A DNA stretch of 64,000 bases, from positions 16,007,658 through 16,071,657 of the forward strand of contig NW_004454197.1 in the NCBI RefSeq assembly GCF_000283155.1, written 5' to 3'. Positions 1 to 13,599 of this stretch are shown piece by piece. The notes beneath the pieces were generated by a model. That model saw only the letters and a program-made list of their open reading frames with translations, was not told where the DNA came from and searched no databases. The stretch is from Ceratotherium simum simum. Taxonomy: Eukaryota; Chordata; Mammalia; Perissodactyla; Rhinocerotidae. Made by a program: the position numbers and the translations under genes. Every line of letters starts with the position of its first letter. The stretch's first letter is position 1.

Positions 1-14
1 CCGGGCCAGCCCCG

Positions 15-60
15 GGCAAAGTCCTTTTTGAGCCTCAATTTCCTTGGAAAATGGACACAG
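15..60 (+). repeat. MIR fragment (sense)
   Basis: The stretch resembling gggcaagtcactt...gagcctcaatttcctt...aaaatgga matches the central MIR consensus in sense orientation. It is short and diverged. Confidence 0.45.
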
Positions 61-313
61 TTTATACTGTGGAAGTTTATCCTGAACTTTCTAAGAAGAG
101 AGTGGATGAGAAAGCACCACGTAGAGAGCTTCGCGGGAAGAAGATATAAAGTATGCCTTTCCTTTAATGTTTGTTTTCAGTAGCCTTGATCTCTCAACTC
201 TGTGATTTACCCTCCTCCATTTAATGCCCGAACCCGAGGCCCTAGAGCCATAATACTCTCTCCTTGTCTAAACCTGCTCTCAAGAGAAGATCAGAAAGTT
301 AATTGACACAGAG

Positions 314-517
314 GTCTATATCACTGGATCTCAACTTCAGCATACATCAGGATCACCTGGAGAGCTTATTAAAATGTAGATTGTTGGGCCCCACTCCCAG
401 AGTCTCTTATTCAGTGGGTCTGGTATGGAGACTGAGAATTTACATTTCTTATAAGTTTTCCGGTGATGCTGATGCTGCTGGTTCAGGGAACACACTTTGA
501 GAACCACTGGTCTATAT
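314..517 (+). mobile_element. MER5A-like hAT-Charlie element with exact 8-bp target duplication
   Basis: The element body is 322-509 (188 bp). It starts cactggatctcaa and ends tttgagaaccactg, which are the imperfect terminal inverted repeats of MER5A. GTCTATAT flanks it on both sides (314-321 and 510-517), the 8-bp duplication expected of hAT transposition. It is non-autonomous and carries no coding sequence. Confidence 0.9.
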
Positions 518-784
518 CATAGACTTTGAAGATGTTAAAGCTAGAAATGACCTTAAGAACTATATGGGCCCGTCTTCCACTTTTACAAATTGATAGTGAG
601 TCAGTAACTGGGCCAAGACTGTGGCCCAGTCTAACAGTCTTTCTAATTTACCAAGCTGATGACTGAGGACAAGTTCAAGTGTTATTTCCCCAAAGGCAGT
701 TTCATTTTAATGAGGATGCAAACTTTAAGCTGTGAGGATGATGCTGGTGATGATTATCATGATCATGAGGATAGCATCATATTG

Positions 785-910
785 TTTGAGTTCCTTCAGT
801 GCATCAGACACTTTCCATGCCATCTCTTCCTGTGATGAGCCTGTGAGGTGGGTGGGCTTGCTCTCCCTGTCTTCTAGATGGGGTCACTCAGGTAGCTGGG
901 AAAGGCCTGG
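785..910 (-). repeat. Possible MIR fragment (antisense)
   Basis: The tgtgaggtgggtg...ctagatgggg region loosely follows the antisense MIR core. It is strongly diverged, so the call is weak. Confidence 0.3.
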
Positions 911-1302
911 TCTGCCCGTCTCATCCTTGCTCTCACCAATATACCATGCTGTGCTCTCTGAAAGGGAGTTGAAGATTCTAGAAAGAAAGTTAAGGAACCA
1001 AAGAGAAGATAATATAGGAGTAACAGCATTGGTGGCCTGAGAAATTACTTGCCCCTCTCTCTATCCCTTACTATGCTCCTCAGTTTTGACTGTTACTCTA
1101 GGACACAGGAATTCCTGGATGAGACAGGTAAGCATGTGCAGAAATCATCTTGCAGTCCTAGTGCCTGGCCTTTAGGAGCCATTTTCTGCTGCTGTAGCCT
1201 TGGGACATCTCCATCATCTCGGTCCTCTTACCCAGGTCATGGGCAGCCTCACTGGATCACCGTGACAGCCTGCAGGGTGGCCTCATGGCCTGTGCTCATG
1301 GC

Positions 1303-1346
1303 CACACACACACACATACACACGCACGCACACACACAAACACAGA
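1303..1346 (+). repeat. CA microsatellite, imperfect
   Basis: About 40 bases of CA with TA and GC interruptions, inside a GRID1 intron. Confidence 0.85.
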
Positions 1347-1845
1347 ACACCCCCCAACCAGATGGCCTTGCTGCCCCTTTGGTTGTGTAATCTCATCGTC
1401 CAGCGCCATCCTGTTCACTCTGGTCTGAAGCCATGAGCCAGACTGTCTTTGTGCCCTGTGGACATTTCAGGAAAGCAGCCATTCCACTAACTTTGGGAGA
1501 GTCCAGCTGCCAGCTGCCCTTCCTACCAATCTTGTTCTGGTTTGCCTGCTTTGCTGGTCCAGCGGTGGATCTGGGTAATGGGTCATTATCTTTTACTCCT
1601 TGGGCGACAGGTTTCCTTCCAGCCCCCTGAGGAAGGCTTGTGAACACCTCTCAAGGTCCTGTTGATTGTCTGCTTTATGTTTTCATGTCACTTTGGATGA
1701 CTTCTTTCCACTGTTTTGAGAGACTAAGGAGAGAGAGAGTCCTGATCGTCAGCTGAAGGTCTGCTTTTCTTGAATCCTTTGTGGCTCTCCAGGTGCTCAG
1801 TACCTGAGTTCACTTCTATGCTGCTTCCCTGGGGGCTGTGGTGCT

Positions 1846-1935
1846 CACACACACTCACACATTCCCACACACAGGCATACACTCATGCACATGCATTCTC
1901 ATGTGCACATACTTACACGCACTCACACACACACC
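1846..1935 (+). repeat. CA-rich low-complexity tract
   Basis: Interrupted cacacactcacacattc-type repeats over about 90 bases; an old degenerate CA array. Confidence 0.8.
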
Positions 1936-2084
1936 ACTCGCGCAGAGCATGTTGCTGACTTGGTGAAGGTGGAGGAATGACTGGCAGGAGGGAAGTGGGT
2001 GGGAGCAAAGATGTTTCAATAACGGCTGACAGATTGATCTCCTGAATCAGGCTGGGGACTGCAAGAGGGAGAAGGAGGCATGGC

Positions 2085-2205
2085 TTGCACTGAGCCCTCG
2101 CTATGTCCAGGCACAGTGCCTCGCATGCTGTAATTTCACACTCAGAATAGTCCTCTAGGGCGCGATTATTAGCCCCCAAGACTGTAGGTTCTCGGAAGAG
2201 CTAGG
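2085..2205 (-). repeat. MIR fragment (antisense)
   Basis: The stretch ctgagccctcgctatgtcc, aggcacagtgcctcgcatgc and cgattattagcccc follows the antisense MIR consensus of tgagcgcttactatgtgcc type. Confidence 0.6.
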
Positions 2206-2548
2206 ATATAGCAGTAGGTCTGTCTTCATCCAGAACCCTATCTGTCACCACGGTGTGCTCAAGGAAGGAAGTGGAATCACTGAAGTTATACCCTCTTGGG
2301 CAGCTGCAACCACAGAAGAAAAGTTTGCTGAGCTGCAGAAAACATGAGCAACACAAGAGATTGAAAGAAACCAACAGAAGTCACCCAAGATGGCACCACC
2401 CAAAGATGACTGTTCTTGGCATTTGGTGCTTGGTTTTGATTCTTCATACACATAAAGTTTTTACATAACAATTTAAAAAGGATATCACAATATAAATACT
2501 CAATTGCAATAGGTTCTTTTTCACTAAACAGTATAATACTGTTATCAC

Positions 2549-2755
2549 TTATTTAGCATTTATAATATACCAGGCAAGGCCCTAAGCATGTCGTTTACTG
2601 AGGGATTCAATCCTCATCAGAAGTCTGGGAGATATGGACCTTTTTACATGCAGTGGAACTGAGGCCTGGAGATATTAAGAACTTACTGGCACTCAAACAG
2701 CCAGTAAGCAGTGAAGTTGGGATTCGAGTCCATACAGTTGGAGTCTAGAACCAGT
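2549..2755 (-). repeat. MIR (antisense)
   Basis: Shows the antisense MIR order: accaggcaaggccctaagc, then tcaatcctcatcagaag, aactgaggcctggag, and gggattcgagtcc near the end. About 200 bp are retained. Confidence 0.75.
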
Positions 2756-2809
2756 CTGGTTCTTGTTTACCATGGACAGTTGTTTCCCTTAGCAATGAAT
2801 GTTCTTTTA

Positions 2810-3110
2810 AAACATCATAGTAATGGTAACACAGTATTCCACCATCTGTTCTGTCATTTACCTGGCTAATTCTCAATTGTTGAGCAGTTAAGTTGTTTCC
2901 AATTCTTGCTGGTTTAAACAGTGTTGCCCTGAAAATCCTTGTACAAACATCTTTTCAGAAACGGAATAATTCCTAAGGATAAATCACTAGGGGTGGAATT
3001 GCTACATATGCACATTTTAAAAGCATTTGATTCTTCCCACCAAATTGCCATTCCAGAAATATCATGCCAGCCCACACTCCTACCAGCAGACTGTAAAATT
3101 GTCCTTTTCT
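2810..3110 (-). mobile_element. Ancient L1 fragment, antisense
   Basis: Matches the antisense old-L1 pattern: gttgtttccaattcttgctg, aaggataaatcactaggggt, ggaattgcta and ccaaattgccattcc in order. It is heavily diverged. Confidence 0.6.
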
Positions 3111-3604
3111 CCGCAGATGGTCTAGGTTTTTACTGTTGCATCTTGTGATTTGGCACAGTGCATAGTACAGGTATCACTGTAGCCTGGGTTCAGGCTGTGT
3201 GTGGCAATGTGTTGCCGTTTTATGAACACGACCATAGGAGCTAATATTTGGGATGCTTGAGATGGCCCAGTTCTGCATGACTAGGGTGAAGGGTGGATGC
3301 AGGGAGAGGCAAGGAGCGTGCCACTGGATGGTGAATGCACATGAGGATGCGGCAGGTTTCCAGGGAGCCCTTGACATCCTAATGACCCCGTCCAGAGACA
3401 GTGAGGGCCCCATGTCTGCCCTCTCCAGCATTTCAGCAGTTCCGTGAACCACCTCTGTTTGTAAAGCTGCAGAAAGACAGTCATTGCCATTCTGTGTGTT
3501 CCATCACCCACAGCATTCCCCCGGGAAGTCCTCAGAGGGCAAGGAAACTGGGATCAACTTCCCCAGCCCTCCCTTCACGAGTCCAGGAAGGGCAGAGGGG
3601 AGAG

Positions 3605-3775
3605 CACAGGCTTCTTGGAGCCTGAGGGACCTCAGGTTGACCTGGCTCCTCCACTCACCATCCGGGTTTGTTTGGGACAAGTCACTTTATTTTTCTGAGC
3701 CTCGGTTTCTTCCTCTGTAGAATGAGGTTAATGTTGTGCCCCTCAGAATTATACTGTGGATGGAAAAGTAATGTG
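3605..3775 (+). repeat. MIR (sense)
   Basis: tgggacaagtcactt, ctgagcctcggtttcttc and ctgtagaatgaggttaatg follow the sense MIR core and 3' part. Confidence 0.7.
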
Positions 3776-4759
3776 GTTTCTGAGGGCACCTGTGCCCAGC
3801 AGGCCCTCCACACCTGCCCCCGTCCCCGACACTGTGGGCTCCTGGTTTCCTTCGACGCTTTCCCTCTGATACCACTTGTGTTTGATGTTTGCAGCACCAG
3901 CATTCTGGTTAGGGGGAACAGTGAGCTTGCTTGCCCCTTCCCAAAAGCAGTCAGGATGGATTCAAACTTCATAATGAAGTTCTGCCTCGAAGGCTGTTGT
4001 CTCTGAAAGTTTGTGCTCTGAGTGAGTTCTGGGAAGGGTGGAATCAGTGGTGCAATGACAAGCAGTGCAATCTCCTTTCATTACCAGTGTGGAGCGGCGC
4101 AGAGTGAGTCATCCAATATCCCAGCTCACTCGTGCCTTTGTTTATGGTGCCCAACCTTCCTCCAGCAATAGAGGCTGATCATGTTCCTCCAAATGTCAGG
4201 GAGGATGCTCTGAGCACTGGGTTTCAATCTCTTTCCATTTGTAGCGCTCCAGCGTGTCAGTGGAATAAGGACCGGGTGGACTTCAGGGATGGGCTGGATT
4301 CTGTTTGTTAAGATGCTTACTGGGAGACAAGCCAAGGGTGGCCTCTCTACCTGCTGCTGCCCTGGCATCCTGGGGATGGGTGCCCAGATGCCCTTGCCTT
4401 TCTCCAGTGTCAACACTGTTCTTTCCTCCTTTCCCTAAGTCCTCACATTTATTCTTTTTATATGTGAACCAAATGCCTTTTCTTTTTCTTTTAGGGAAAG
4501 GAGAGAGTGAAACGAAGCAAAATGTTTAGATGCGGGCCAGGGATGTGAGGGAGACTTTCCCAGGTGTTTGGGTAGTGCCAGGGAGCCAGTGCCCTGGGAA
4601 TTGGAGCTCTCTGCCAGGCCTTTGTGTTCTGTTGATGGGCAAGGGCACTTCCAGGAGCCGAAGGCCCCCCGGGCGGCAGAGATGGGATTTGGCACCTACG
4701 TAGTATATGATAGCACAGACTGTGTAACAAGATTAAAGAAAACGTTTTAATCAACCTCT

Positions 4760-5230
4760 CCTAAGAGTCGTCATTAATCCCACTCCCTTATGTGACCATA
4801 TTGTCTGTCTTTTGGCATATTACATTTCACATGTATACAGAACAGTAACAACAGGTTATTCATCCTCTTGTTTTCTGCTGCTTTCATTATATATATATTT
4901 CTGTGTTTCTGCATAGTCTTTAAAATTACTATCTGTTGTATAAAACCCCATCACATTCATGAACTATAACTTATTAAATTATTTCCCTAATATTGAATAT
5001 TTAAACTCTTTGTATACTTACTTTATAGTCAACATTACATTTTAAATATCTGTTGTATCTTTAAGATACGTAGATATGTTGATTTACTTTTGAGATTAAG
5101 TTCCCAGTTTGCTAGGGTAAGGACATGAGCAGTTTTAAATGTTCACGTTATGTATTGCTGCATTACTTTCCAAAGGGTTGTGTCATTCTGTGATGCCTAT
5201 TGACACAAAGGATCATGCCCATTTTGTCAG
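4760..5230 (-). mobile_element. Probable ancient L1 fragment, antisense
   Basis: An AT-rich block with actataacttattaaatt, a 'gttcccagtttgctagggta' segment and attactttccaaagggttgt, in the order of the antisense 3' part of old L1s. No coding potential remains. Confidence 0.45.
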
Positions 5231-8200
5231 AACCTCTCTTACGCTGGTTATTATCAATTAAAAAGCAAAACAAAACACTGTGGAAGTAGCAAATGACAGT
5301 TCTAGGCCATATTACTTTCAAACCTCCACTTTCTTAGATGATCTGCAAATTCCTTCCAGAGCTCCTGGAGGAATCCTGGGCTGTAATCCCAGGACCCCAG
5401 AGCTAGTCCTAAAGGACTCTCTGGGTTTCTATGCCCACCTACGCTCTGCATAGCACCAAGGGCTTGAGGGAGTCTTGGCTGAATCAACCGGCCTTGTCTC
5501 CAGCCTAATTTTCCAACAGCCACATTCCAAGGCATTGATGCATGGTAAGCCAGTGATTAGAAATTCAGAATACATTTAACATTAGAAATGGGCCAGCCAG
5601 ATAAAGGTAATTTAACCCATTGAAGAGGTGAAATACAATATTTGTTCTTGTTTTGTTTTAATGCAAAACACAAATGTATGGTATCACTTTTATCTTTTAG
5701 GCATTATGAAATAAAGGTCAACAATTTGTAAACAGCTCTCTGCCTATCATGCTTGCTCTCAGATAACATCCTCCTTCACTCTCTACAGCCACCTAGGAAG
5801 GAAAGGACAGGACTGGGAGAAACAAGGAAGAGTGTTAGTATGAACCGGAAATGGCAAAATAGCCAGCTCCAAAGATCTGTTGTGCCATTTGGCCAAGGGA
5901 ATTCCGGGCTCCTGCAGGAAGGTGTCCGGTTCACCCTTCTCCCTCTGTGAGGAGCAGCCAATGACACACAGTTGAGAAGAGACTAGATTCCTGCCAACAC
6001 TGTCTTCCCAAGAGACTGGGAAAAAAATCCTCAACAGAGGGGAGTAGTTAATATAAACAGGAAATGGCACATGTCTCAGAGTGGGAGGAGTCTCTGCCAT
6101 GGGCTTGAGGGGCTGGAGAGTGGGGGAGAGGGGTAGGAATGCCGTCCCCACGGAAATGAAGCTTAGCCTCCCAGGCTAAGCACAGAGGAGGGAGCTCAGC
6201 CTCAGAGCAGGATGGGAGAAATGCTCAGACTCAACAAAGGAAGAGGATGAGCTTGTGATAGGGGGAGAGAGAGAGAGAGGAAATTTTTGGCTCTCCTGGA
6301 GGCAGATGTCTGATATAATCGGTGTCCCCCACATATGGAGAAGCCAGACCTTGTGGACAAGCAGCACAGAACAAGAAGGTGGATGCATAATTATTAGGGG
6401 CCACGTGGAAAACTGGTTCTGCTTCTACAAAAAGAAGAAGCACATCTTAGAATTTTAGGGGGGTGTGTGGAGCTCATTCTGCATGGGGGAAAGAAGAGGC
6501 TCTATATAAAGGGGACAGAGCCATGATGGGTGGGGTGTTTGGGCTTCTTATAGCTGGCATCTGAAGTGTGCCTGAGAGCATGGTCAGACCCAAGAAGCCT
6601 TCTGTCTCATACAGGGTCTGTGAGACACCAGGAAGATTGGGGAGAAGTCTACAAGGTCCAAAAAGTTTTCCTGGAAACTGATGGACTTGGGAAGCCCAGG
6701 GAAGGTTTTGCTGCTGCATTTTATTCAGCGTGGGGCTAAGAGAGGAGGATCAAGGAAGCTCTGGGGTGCTGGGGAAGGGATGTTGGGGATTTAGCGTATT
6801 TCATAAGGGTAGACCTGGGATCTACCTTGTCCCTTTGCAGTTGGAGCTTTTGATTTGGCTCACATACAAGATGTGGCACAGCGGCCTCTTCAGGTCCTCA
6901 TCAGGTAATTAGGGATCCAGCCACGTGCTTCATGAAGCAGATGTGAGAAATATAATAGTAAATTTAGTCCCTGTTTATGAATGGGGAGATTGAATGCGGT
7001 CATTCAGCAGCTCAAGAAGGAGAACTTCTCCCTTTTTCCTCATCTACCTTCCCAGTTAGCAGGGATTTGTGGCTGAGACATTGCCAGCATCCCTTGCATG
7101 TTTCCTGCCTTCTCAGCTTAGGCCAGAAGGACTGTAAATGCAACTTCCTTCATGCAGCTGTGCTCACCTGTCACTCAGCCCAAACGGGAGCCACGAATGC
7201 TCGTGATTTATAGGAATCCACGCACGCCATCAAGGTGGCCATGCCAGGCTTTCATCAGAGTCAGTTTCTACTCGATCTGGGCCAGCTTATTTCTTTTCCT
7301 TCTTGGAACATCACTTGAAAGGTAGAAACGAATCTGATCCTAGTTCTTCCTTCAACGTGACATGCCCTTTTGAAATCGTACAAATAACAGTGTCTGATTG
7401 TCATGTCAAATTGTGAGCGTGGATGTGAAATGCTCCAAAGTCAGACTGAAGCCAAATATTAGGTTATAAGTCAATATTTTGCTGAGAAACTCAGTTACTA
7501 AGAGGTTGGAAATTTATATCTTTTCATGAGAAAACATGTTTGCCAGCAGGAAAAAATTTCAAAGACTGTTATCTTCCCATGTGGAGGAAGAGAAATGAGT
7601 GTAATTTTGCAACCTGGGTCAAAGCCCTTTGGGACTTCTGAAATTGGCTTGGCCGAGGAAAGAGGCTTTGATGTAATATTTGCATTGCTCCCTGAGGTGA
7701 AAGCCAATGGGTGGCACAGGTGCATGTCATTTCTTACAAGGTCATTGGGCAAAGTTATGTGAATGGCTAGGAGCAGCCTATTCCTGCTGGGGGAGGCCAC
7801 ACCTTGCCCACAAATCCTTCTGATGGAAAACTTCTGGTGAGAAAATGAGCCATTTTGGGCCAAGGACACTTAGGGTCCCAAAAGAAGTAAAATCTTGACT
7901 AGCTTCATCTAAGCAACTATGGCACTCTTTGGAAAGTCTCAGTGAACATGAAGACTCAACTGAATGAAGGCAGGAGACTGGAACAACACCCTTGACAATG
8001 TCATGAAGCTCGTAGCTTGCCAGCTTGGCATATCATTGTCTGTGATGTTTCAGCCATGCCACCAAACCCAGATTCAGGTCTTGCAGCCTCTAGTGTGAGC
8101 TGTAGTAGGAGGGAAGGAAAAGGCAAAGAGGCATCTGTGTGCTCACTATAGAATTAAAACCAGGCACTTTGCTGCATTAAGACTTTATGCTCTATTTTAA

Positions 8201-8430
8201 GCTGGCCAAGTGACAATGTCTAGTTTGCATCTTTTTCCAAAAAGCAAAGCAGCTCACATTCCTTCTTAGTGCCCAAACTCTAGGCAAAGTCAGAATTATG
8301 GCTCAGGATAGAATTGAGTGGCTGCTGTGGATGGATGTGATGGACTGGGACGTCCGCTGTGGCTGCAGGCAAATTCCTGATGAAATAATCTCCAACCTTA
8401 GCATTGCTATGGAAACATTGACACGAGAAA

Positions 8431-8592
8431 CCTGCTCCTGTCTGTGTTTGTGTGTATGTGCACACACGTGCATGCACATGTATGTTTGTGCATGTGTGTG
8501 TACCTGTACATGCATGCATATATGTGTGCATATAAATGTGTGTGCATGAGGGCATATGTATGTGTTTGTGTATGTGTGTGTGCACACTCTCA
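8431..8592 (+). repeat. TG/CA compound microsatellite
   Basis: About 160 bases dominated by TG with CA, ATG and CATG interruptions. It opens spurious Cys/Val-rich and His/Thr-rich frames on the two strands. Confidence 0.85.
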
Positions 8593-9218
8593 TGTAGGCA
8601 GTGAAAGGCAAGTGGCAGAAACCCAGCCTGGCACCATAACAATCAGGACACTGTCCTTAATTGGTTCCTCTCCATGCGTAGCAAGCTTGTGACTTAGATA
8701 TTAAGTCATGGCCATTTGGGGGCGCTGAACCTAGGGCCATCTCCCACGTTCACCCTAAGCAGGGCTCAGTCAGCTTCTCAGTAGAAATATTAAATGGATA
8801 CTATTATTCTCCTCCTAAATCTCTGATCAGAAAATCTCAACTCCCTGGGGTCAGACTTTCTGCACTCCCCAAAACGAATCTACTAATCTGAGAAATAAGG
8901 CTATGCCCCTGTGACCAGGAGTCTAGCCTTCAAGCCCACCTACAGTTCATCTTCCCCACCTCTCTCTGTGAGATGTGCTACACCAGAGCCTACCAGAGGC
9001 AGCATCATGTCCTTTTATGTCTAACCACAGGGAGTGGCGTCAACCAGTGGTGGAATTTGTAGGCCAAAAAAATGGGAGGAGAGTTTGCTGTGCTGGCTGG
9101 TGGGCAGGAGGACGATCAGGAGGGGGTCTCTCAAATCCCACCACTGCAATGACTTGCTGCTCAAAACTAATGCAGCAGGCTAGGCCTGCCTAACTTCACA
9201 GTTATTTTGGTCTTTTAG

Positions 9219-9386
<168 letters not shown>

Positions 9387-12204
9387 TAGGCCGCCCAGGA
9401 GTGCAACTCCAGCAGCAACCCGTGCTGGGGCTGGAGAATTATGTTCTCCTGGGAGATGAGGGCCAACACAAATATGTTCGTTCATCACATTTTCCTCAGC
9501 ACCAACTGTGTACAAGCTTCTTCCCACCCCCAGCTAGACCTGTGCCAGGTCCCACAATGAAGAAGAGGAAGTCTACGGTCCCTTCCCGTGCAGGTGCATA
9601 TCTGGGTGGGAACTGTGCTGTGAGTAGGTGATGCCAGCACAGGGCAGTAAGTGGGACTGAGAGGATATTCTGGAGGAAGAGGAGAGCAGACGAGGGCATC
9701 TGACCAGACCCAGGAGACCAGAGAGGACTTCCCAGAGGAGGTGACACCTGAGGCCTGAAGGATGACTAGGAGTTAGCCAGATAGGCCAGTAATTTAAAAT
9801 TAAATGAATAATTAATTGGATCTAGGAAGGCCTAATAATCACTTTTTAAAATAAATGTATCTGCAAAGTGGGAAGAGTCAATGTGGAGATGTGAAGAAAA
9901 GTGGAGTCAGAGAAGCAGACTCTACGTTCATCTACACATGGGCTGAGGGGCAGATGCTGTCTGCCGGGCAGGAAGGGCCCCGGCCCTCCACTGCAGAGAG
10001 TGGCCAGTGGCTAATTACCTGCCTCCTCCCCATCACCCCCAGATCAGCGTCCTGGTAATTAATCCCAGCAGATGTGTTGTGGGGAAGGTGGGGAGGAGGC
10101 TGTATAGACAGAAGTGCTCCAGCCTAAGCAAAGGCACGTGGACATGCTCCCCTAGAAGTGAATACAGTGTGTGTCATTGGTGTTGGCCTATTTACCTTCC
10201 CGTGTGACTTGCTGGTGCCAGTCCGTCCCTTGAGCCCGATCTCTGGACCCTTGGGCATGATCAATTTTCCGAGTGCTCAGTCTGGACACCTGGCCAGCCT
10301 CCCTGAGAAAAATTGCCGTTCCTCATCCCTCCCCCATTTTCTACCACAGGAGCTTCCCTTAATCCTTGGCCAGGCGACCTGGCCTCGCCAGGGAAGGTGG
10401 ACAGGAAGAGCATGAGTAAGCTCAGCGGCCTTTTCCTATTAGCCAGCCTGCTAACAGCCGCTCCCGTCCCCACAACGTCTACGCCCTGGGCCTACCGCTC
10501 ACAAATGTTTGCGAGGTGACGTCCTAGTGGGTGAAGGGGGCAGAACTTCAGAGCCCAGAGAGGAAGCTCTAAGTCTAAGGACAGACTCTACCTTGGTCTA
10601 CCAAAATCCAAAATGTGGCAGAAGTGTTCAAGTGAAAAAGCCAGCATGGTGCCCAGGCTTCGGAGCGTCCCCTAGTTGCCTAATTAATGCATGCAGTCCA
10701 GCACTGAGGATCATTCTTTTGGAGGGGCAAGAGTTCTTAGAGATCATCCCTCTAACATCCTCAGAGAAGCTACCTCCAGTAGCCAGAGAAGCTGCTGGCC
10801 GAGTTGGGAGGAGAATCCAGGTCCCCTGAGCCTCAGTGCTTGCCCACGTTGCTGTGGACTCTCTGAGCCCTCCCACCTCCCTCCTCCTACCTCCTAGATA
10901 TCCACTGTGTTCTTTTGATCATGAGCACCTCTGCCTAAACCCCATTAGAGAAGGGCCGAGGAGGAGGGTGTGGGACCCATCCATTCAGTGGCTCATTTGC
11001 AAAACTGGGAAAAGGAGTAGAACTAATTAAGTTAAATGAGGCTTTTAGATTTTCCCTAGAATTTAGTCGTGTATACATTCCGTGCCTCCCTTTGCTCCCT
11101 GGAGCAGAGAGAGATGACAAGAGAGAAGGAGGAGCAGTGATATATTGATTGCTCAGATTAAAGGCAGGAAGAAAGAATGGCTTCTCTCCAGGATGTGTAA
11201 TACGTTGGTGGTGTTAAGGTTTACACCAGTTGGTTTTCTGAGACAGGAGGCTCAGGGCATTCCACAGATCATCAACCTGTGAGCTGCTCTCTGGAACAGA
11301 TGGTAAGGGAGCTCGTGAGGCCAACATAGCAGCAGCACCACCAAGACAGCTAATGTGCCCCAAGACGGTGCTCACGGAAGCACAGGGTCCCCAGCGAGGG
11401 AAACTCAGAGTCTCCGGGCGCTGGCACTGCTCAGAGATCTCCCAAAAGTCGGCTGAAGTGAATATTGATGCACTAAAGAGAGGAGAGAGCTTTGTTCTTG
11501 GCTGGATTATTCAATGGAGTCAGGGAAGCAGAGCTCACTGACCGTGAAGTTCTGTTAAGATTGTCTCCCAACAGAGCCCCTGTGGACTGGTCCTTGACTC
11601 CAGTGGCCCCAGTGGTCACTATAAACAAAAGTGGTTAGTCCAGTTTCCTTGTTATTCTAGCAAGAAGTAATTTGTTACTGTTTGCTTTCATCAGAAGGCC
11701 ACATGCTCTGTGACTGTAGGTAAATGTCCCCAGTAGGTTGTGCTGGCCTCTACTAATACCGTCATCTGTCTCTATGTTGCAGCCCCTCCTGGGCTGGACG
11801 CACCTCCCTTCCCCTACCTGGGCAGATGGGTGTCTATTGGGGGGAACCCTCAGACCTCCAACTTATGCTGCCTATGGTTCGTTAACAGGGTCAGTTGTAT
11901 GGTGCATCCAGAACTGTGAGCTGCCCTAGCTGTGGCATGCCTCAGAGGAGGAAGGCGGCAGGTCCAGGAAGCAATGCTCCATGCCATTTACAGAAAAAGC
12001 ATCCTGTGTGAATAGCAGAACCCAGTCTTATCTGGAACTGCTGTAACCTTCTTTCCCTTAGTCCTGGGAACTAAGCTATTTCTTTGAATATGGATATGCT
12101 CCTTTGCTTTGACAGCAGACAAGGTCTCTAGGCTACGATTTATGTGCTTGTATGGTGGCAGTTGAGTGCTGCAAGCCTTTTGTGGACCATGGCATGCAGA
12201 GTGG

Positions 12205-12275
12205 GCATTCAATAAGTGTTTAGCAACTGAACAGCCATTTGTAGAGCACCTACTGTGTAGCAGACTCCATAACTA
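12205..12275. repeat. Short MIR/L2 end pieces
   Basis: cattcaataagtgtttagca is a SINE/LINE 3' end signature; gagcacctactgtgtagca just after it is an antisense MIR piece. They are too short to assign a subfamily. Confidence 0.4.
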
Positions 12276-12714
12276 TTGACTAAGGGAAAGCACCTACAAT
12301 TATATCTGTCTGAAAAAGAGAACAACTGGCTTGAGGAAGTGGCTATTATCGCTCCGGCCTACTCGGAAGCAAGAGTATAGATTATCATGGAGTGCATTAC
12401 TCTTACTTCGGGCTAGGAGTCATTTCACGCCTGGGCCTTGTTTTGTCTTTCCTTTGTCGCTTGCGTATTTAAATTTTCTTTTTGGTTTGTTTGTTTGTTT
12501 TTATTCTATGTTTTCCTATAAATCACCTTACCTCCTTCTGGAATAATATTGGGCATAAAAATTGCATACAATTATAAGGAGCAGGAAGAAGAGAAGAGTC
12601 AGCAGAATTCAGCAGCCTGCCTGATGCTGTAGGCGATGAGCAGAGGAATGGGGATCCGGCCGCATAGCCTCACTGTTCCCTAGGCTAGAAACTCAGAGTT
12701 CTGACTTAGCAGCC

Positions 12715-12905
12715 TGGTGTTTTGGGAAGAGCATGGCCTCCCGGGTCAGCAGGACCCAACTCTGAAGAGCAGCTTTGCCACTTTCCAAGTGCAACTATGG
12801 GCCAGTCATCTAGATTCTGAGCCTCAGGACTTCAACACGTAAACCAAACATAGTAAGAACTACTTTACAGGCTGTTTCAAGGATTAAAACAACGTAAAAT
12901 GGTCA
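12715..12905 (+). repeat. MIR (sense)
   Basis: Includes tttgggaagagcatggcctc, agctttgccactttccaagt, gggccagtcatc, ctgagcctcagg and aaggattaaaacaacgtaaa in the consensus order. Confidence 0.7.
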
Positions 12906-13007
12906 GTCCCTACTATGATCTCCATAAGGGGTGGCTCCTGGCCATCCTGGGCTGATCGGGCTGCTCGTCAGTATGGCCATCAGCCTGGGCAGCTATCGAC
13001 CAGCTTT

Positions 13008-13225
13008 TAGGGAGCTCTTATGAGGTGCCAGACATTGAGCTAAGTGGTCCACATGTGTTCCCTCTTTTCATTTTGTCACAATAATTGTGTGAGGTAGGTG
13101 CGTTTATTATGATCTCAGATTTTAGTGATGAGAGAGCTCAAGTTGAGAGGTTTCATAACATAGCTGGTGTGATGGTGCAGTCTGGGCTTGAGCTGATGTC
13201 TGTCAGAGCAGAACCTGTGCCAATG
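13008..13225 (-). repeat. MIR (antisense)
   Basis: Has cttatgaggtgccagacatt, gtgtgaggtaggtgcg, gatctcagattttagtgatg and gggcttgagctgatgtctg in antisense MIR order. Confidence 0.75.
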
Positions 13226-13599
13226 AACACAGAGCTCTGCTGTCTCGCCACAGTCTTATGAAGTGCCCTGGTGTCCTGCCTGTCCAGCCCTGGGGTTCCT
13301 GTAACTGCCAGGAGACCCGGCTTACTCAGCCCTGCCAGCGGAGACTTTAATTAACAGCCGGTCACCGTGAGCCAGTGGACATACATCAGGCAGATTTCCT
13401 AACATGTCCTAAGCCACACAGAGGTAGTGGGACACTGCAGCTGCCCAGTTAATCATGGGGTGTACCATGCAAGGGATTTATGGTGCTCAGCAGCATACTG
13501 AACGCGACCCCAAGCCATGCAAATGCACATATAAATATGTGTTTATCTCAACGACCAAGCCCCAGCATGCACAGCCACATTCAAAGTCTTCTGTGCTGA

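Larger units (their letters stand above)
1..9218 (+). other. GRID1 intron (3' portion) before the S2 exon
   Basis: No coding exon is supported here. The content is unique sequence with scattered MIR pieces, one hAT element, two ancient antisense L1 fragments and CA/TG tracts, each listed separately. I see nothing recognisable in 860-1290, 3780-4750 and 5280-8430 apart from short purine-rich runs such as GA repeats near 6266-6282. Confidence 0.8.

Noticed and set aside
8280..8692. His/Thr- and Cys/Val-rich frames around 8.3-8.7 kb
   Set aside because: Direct translations of a TG/CA microsatellite.
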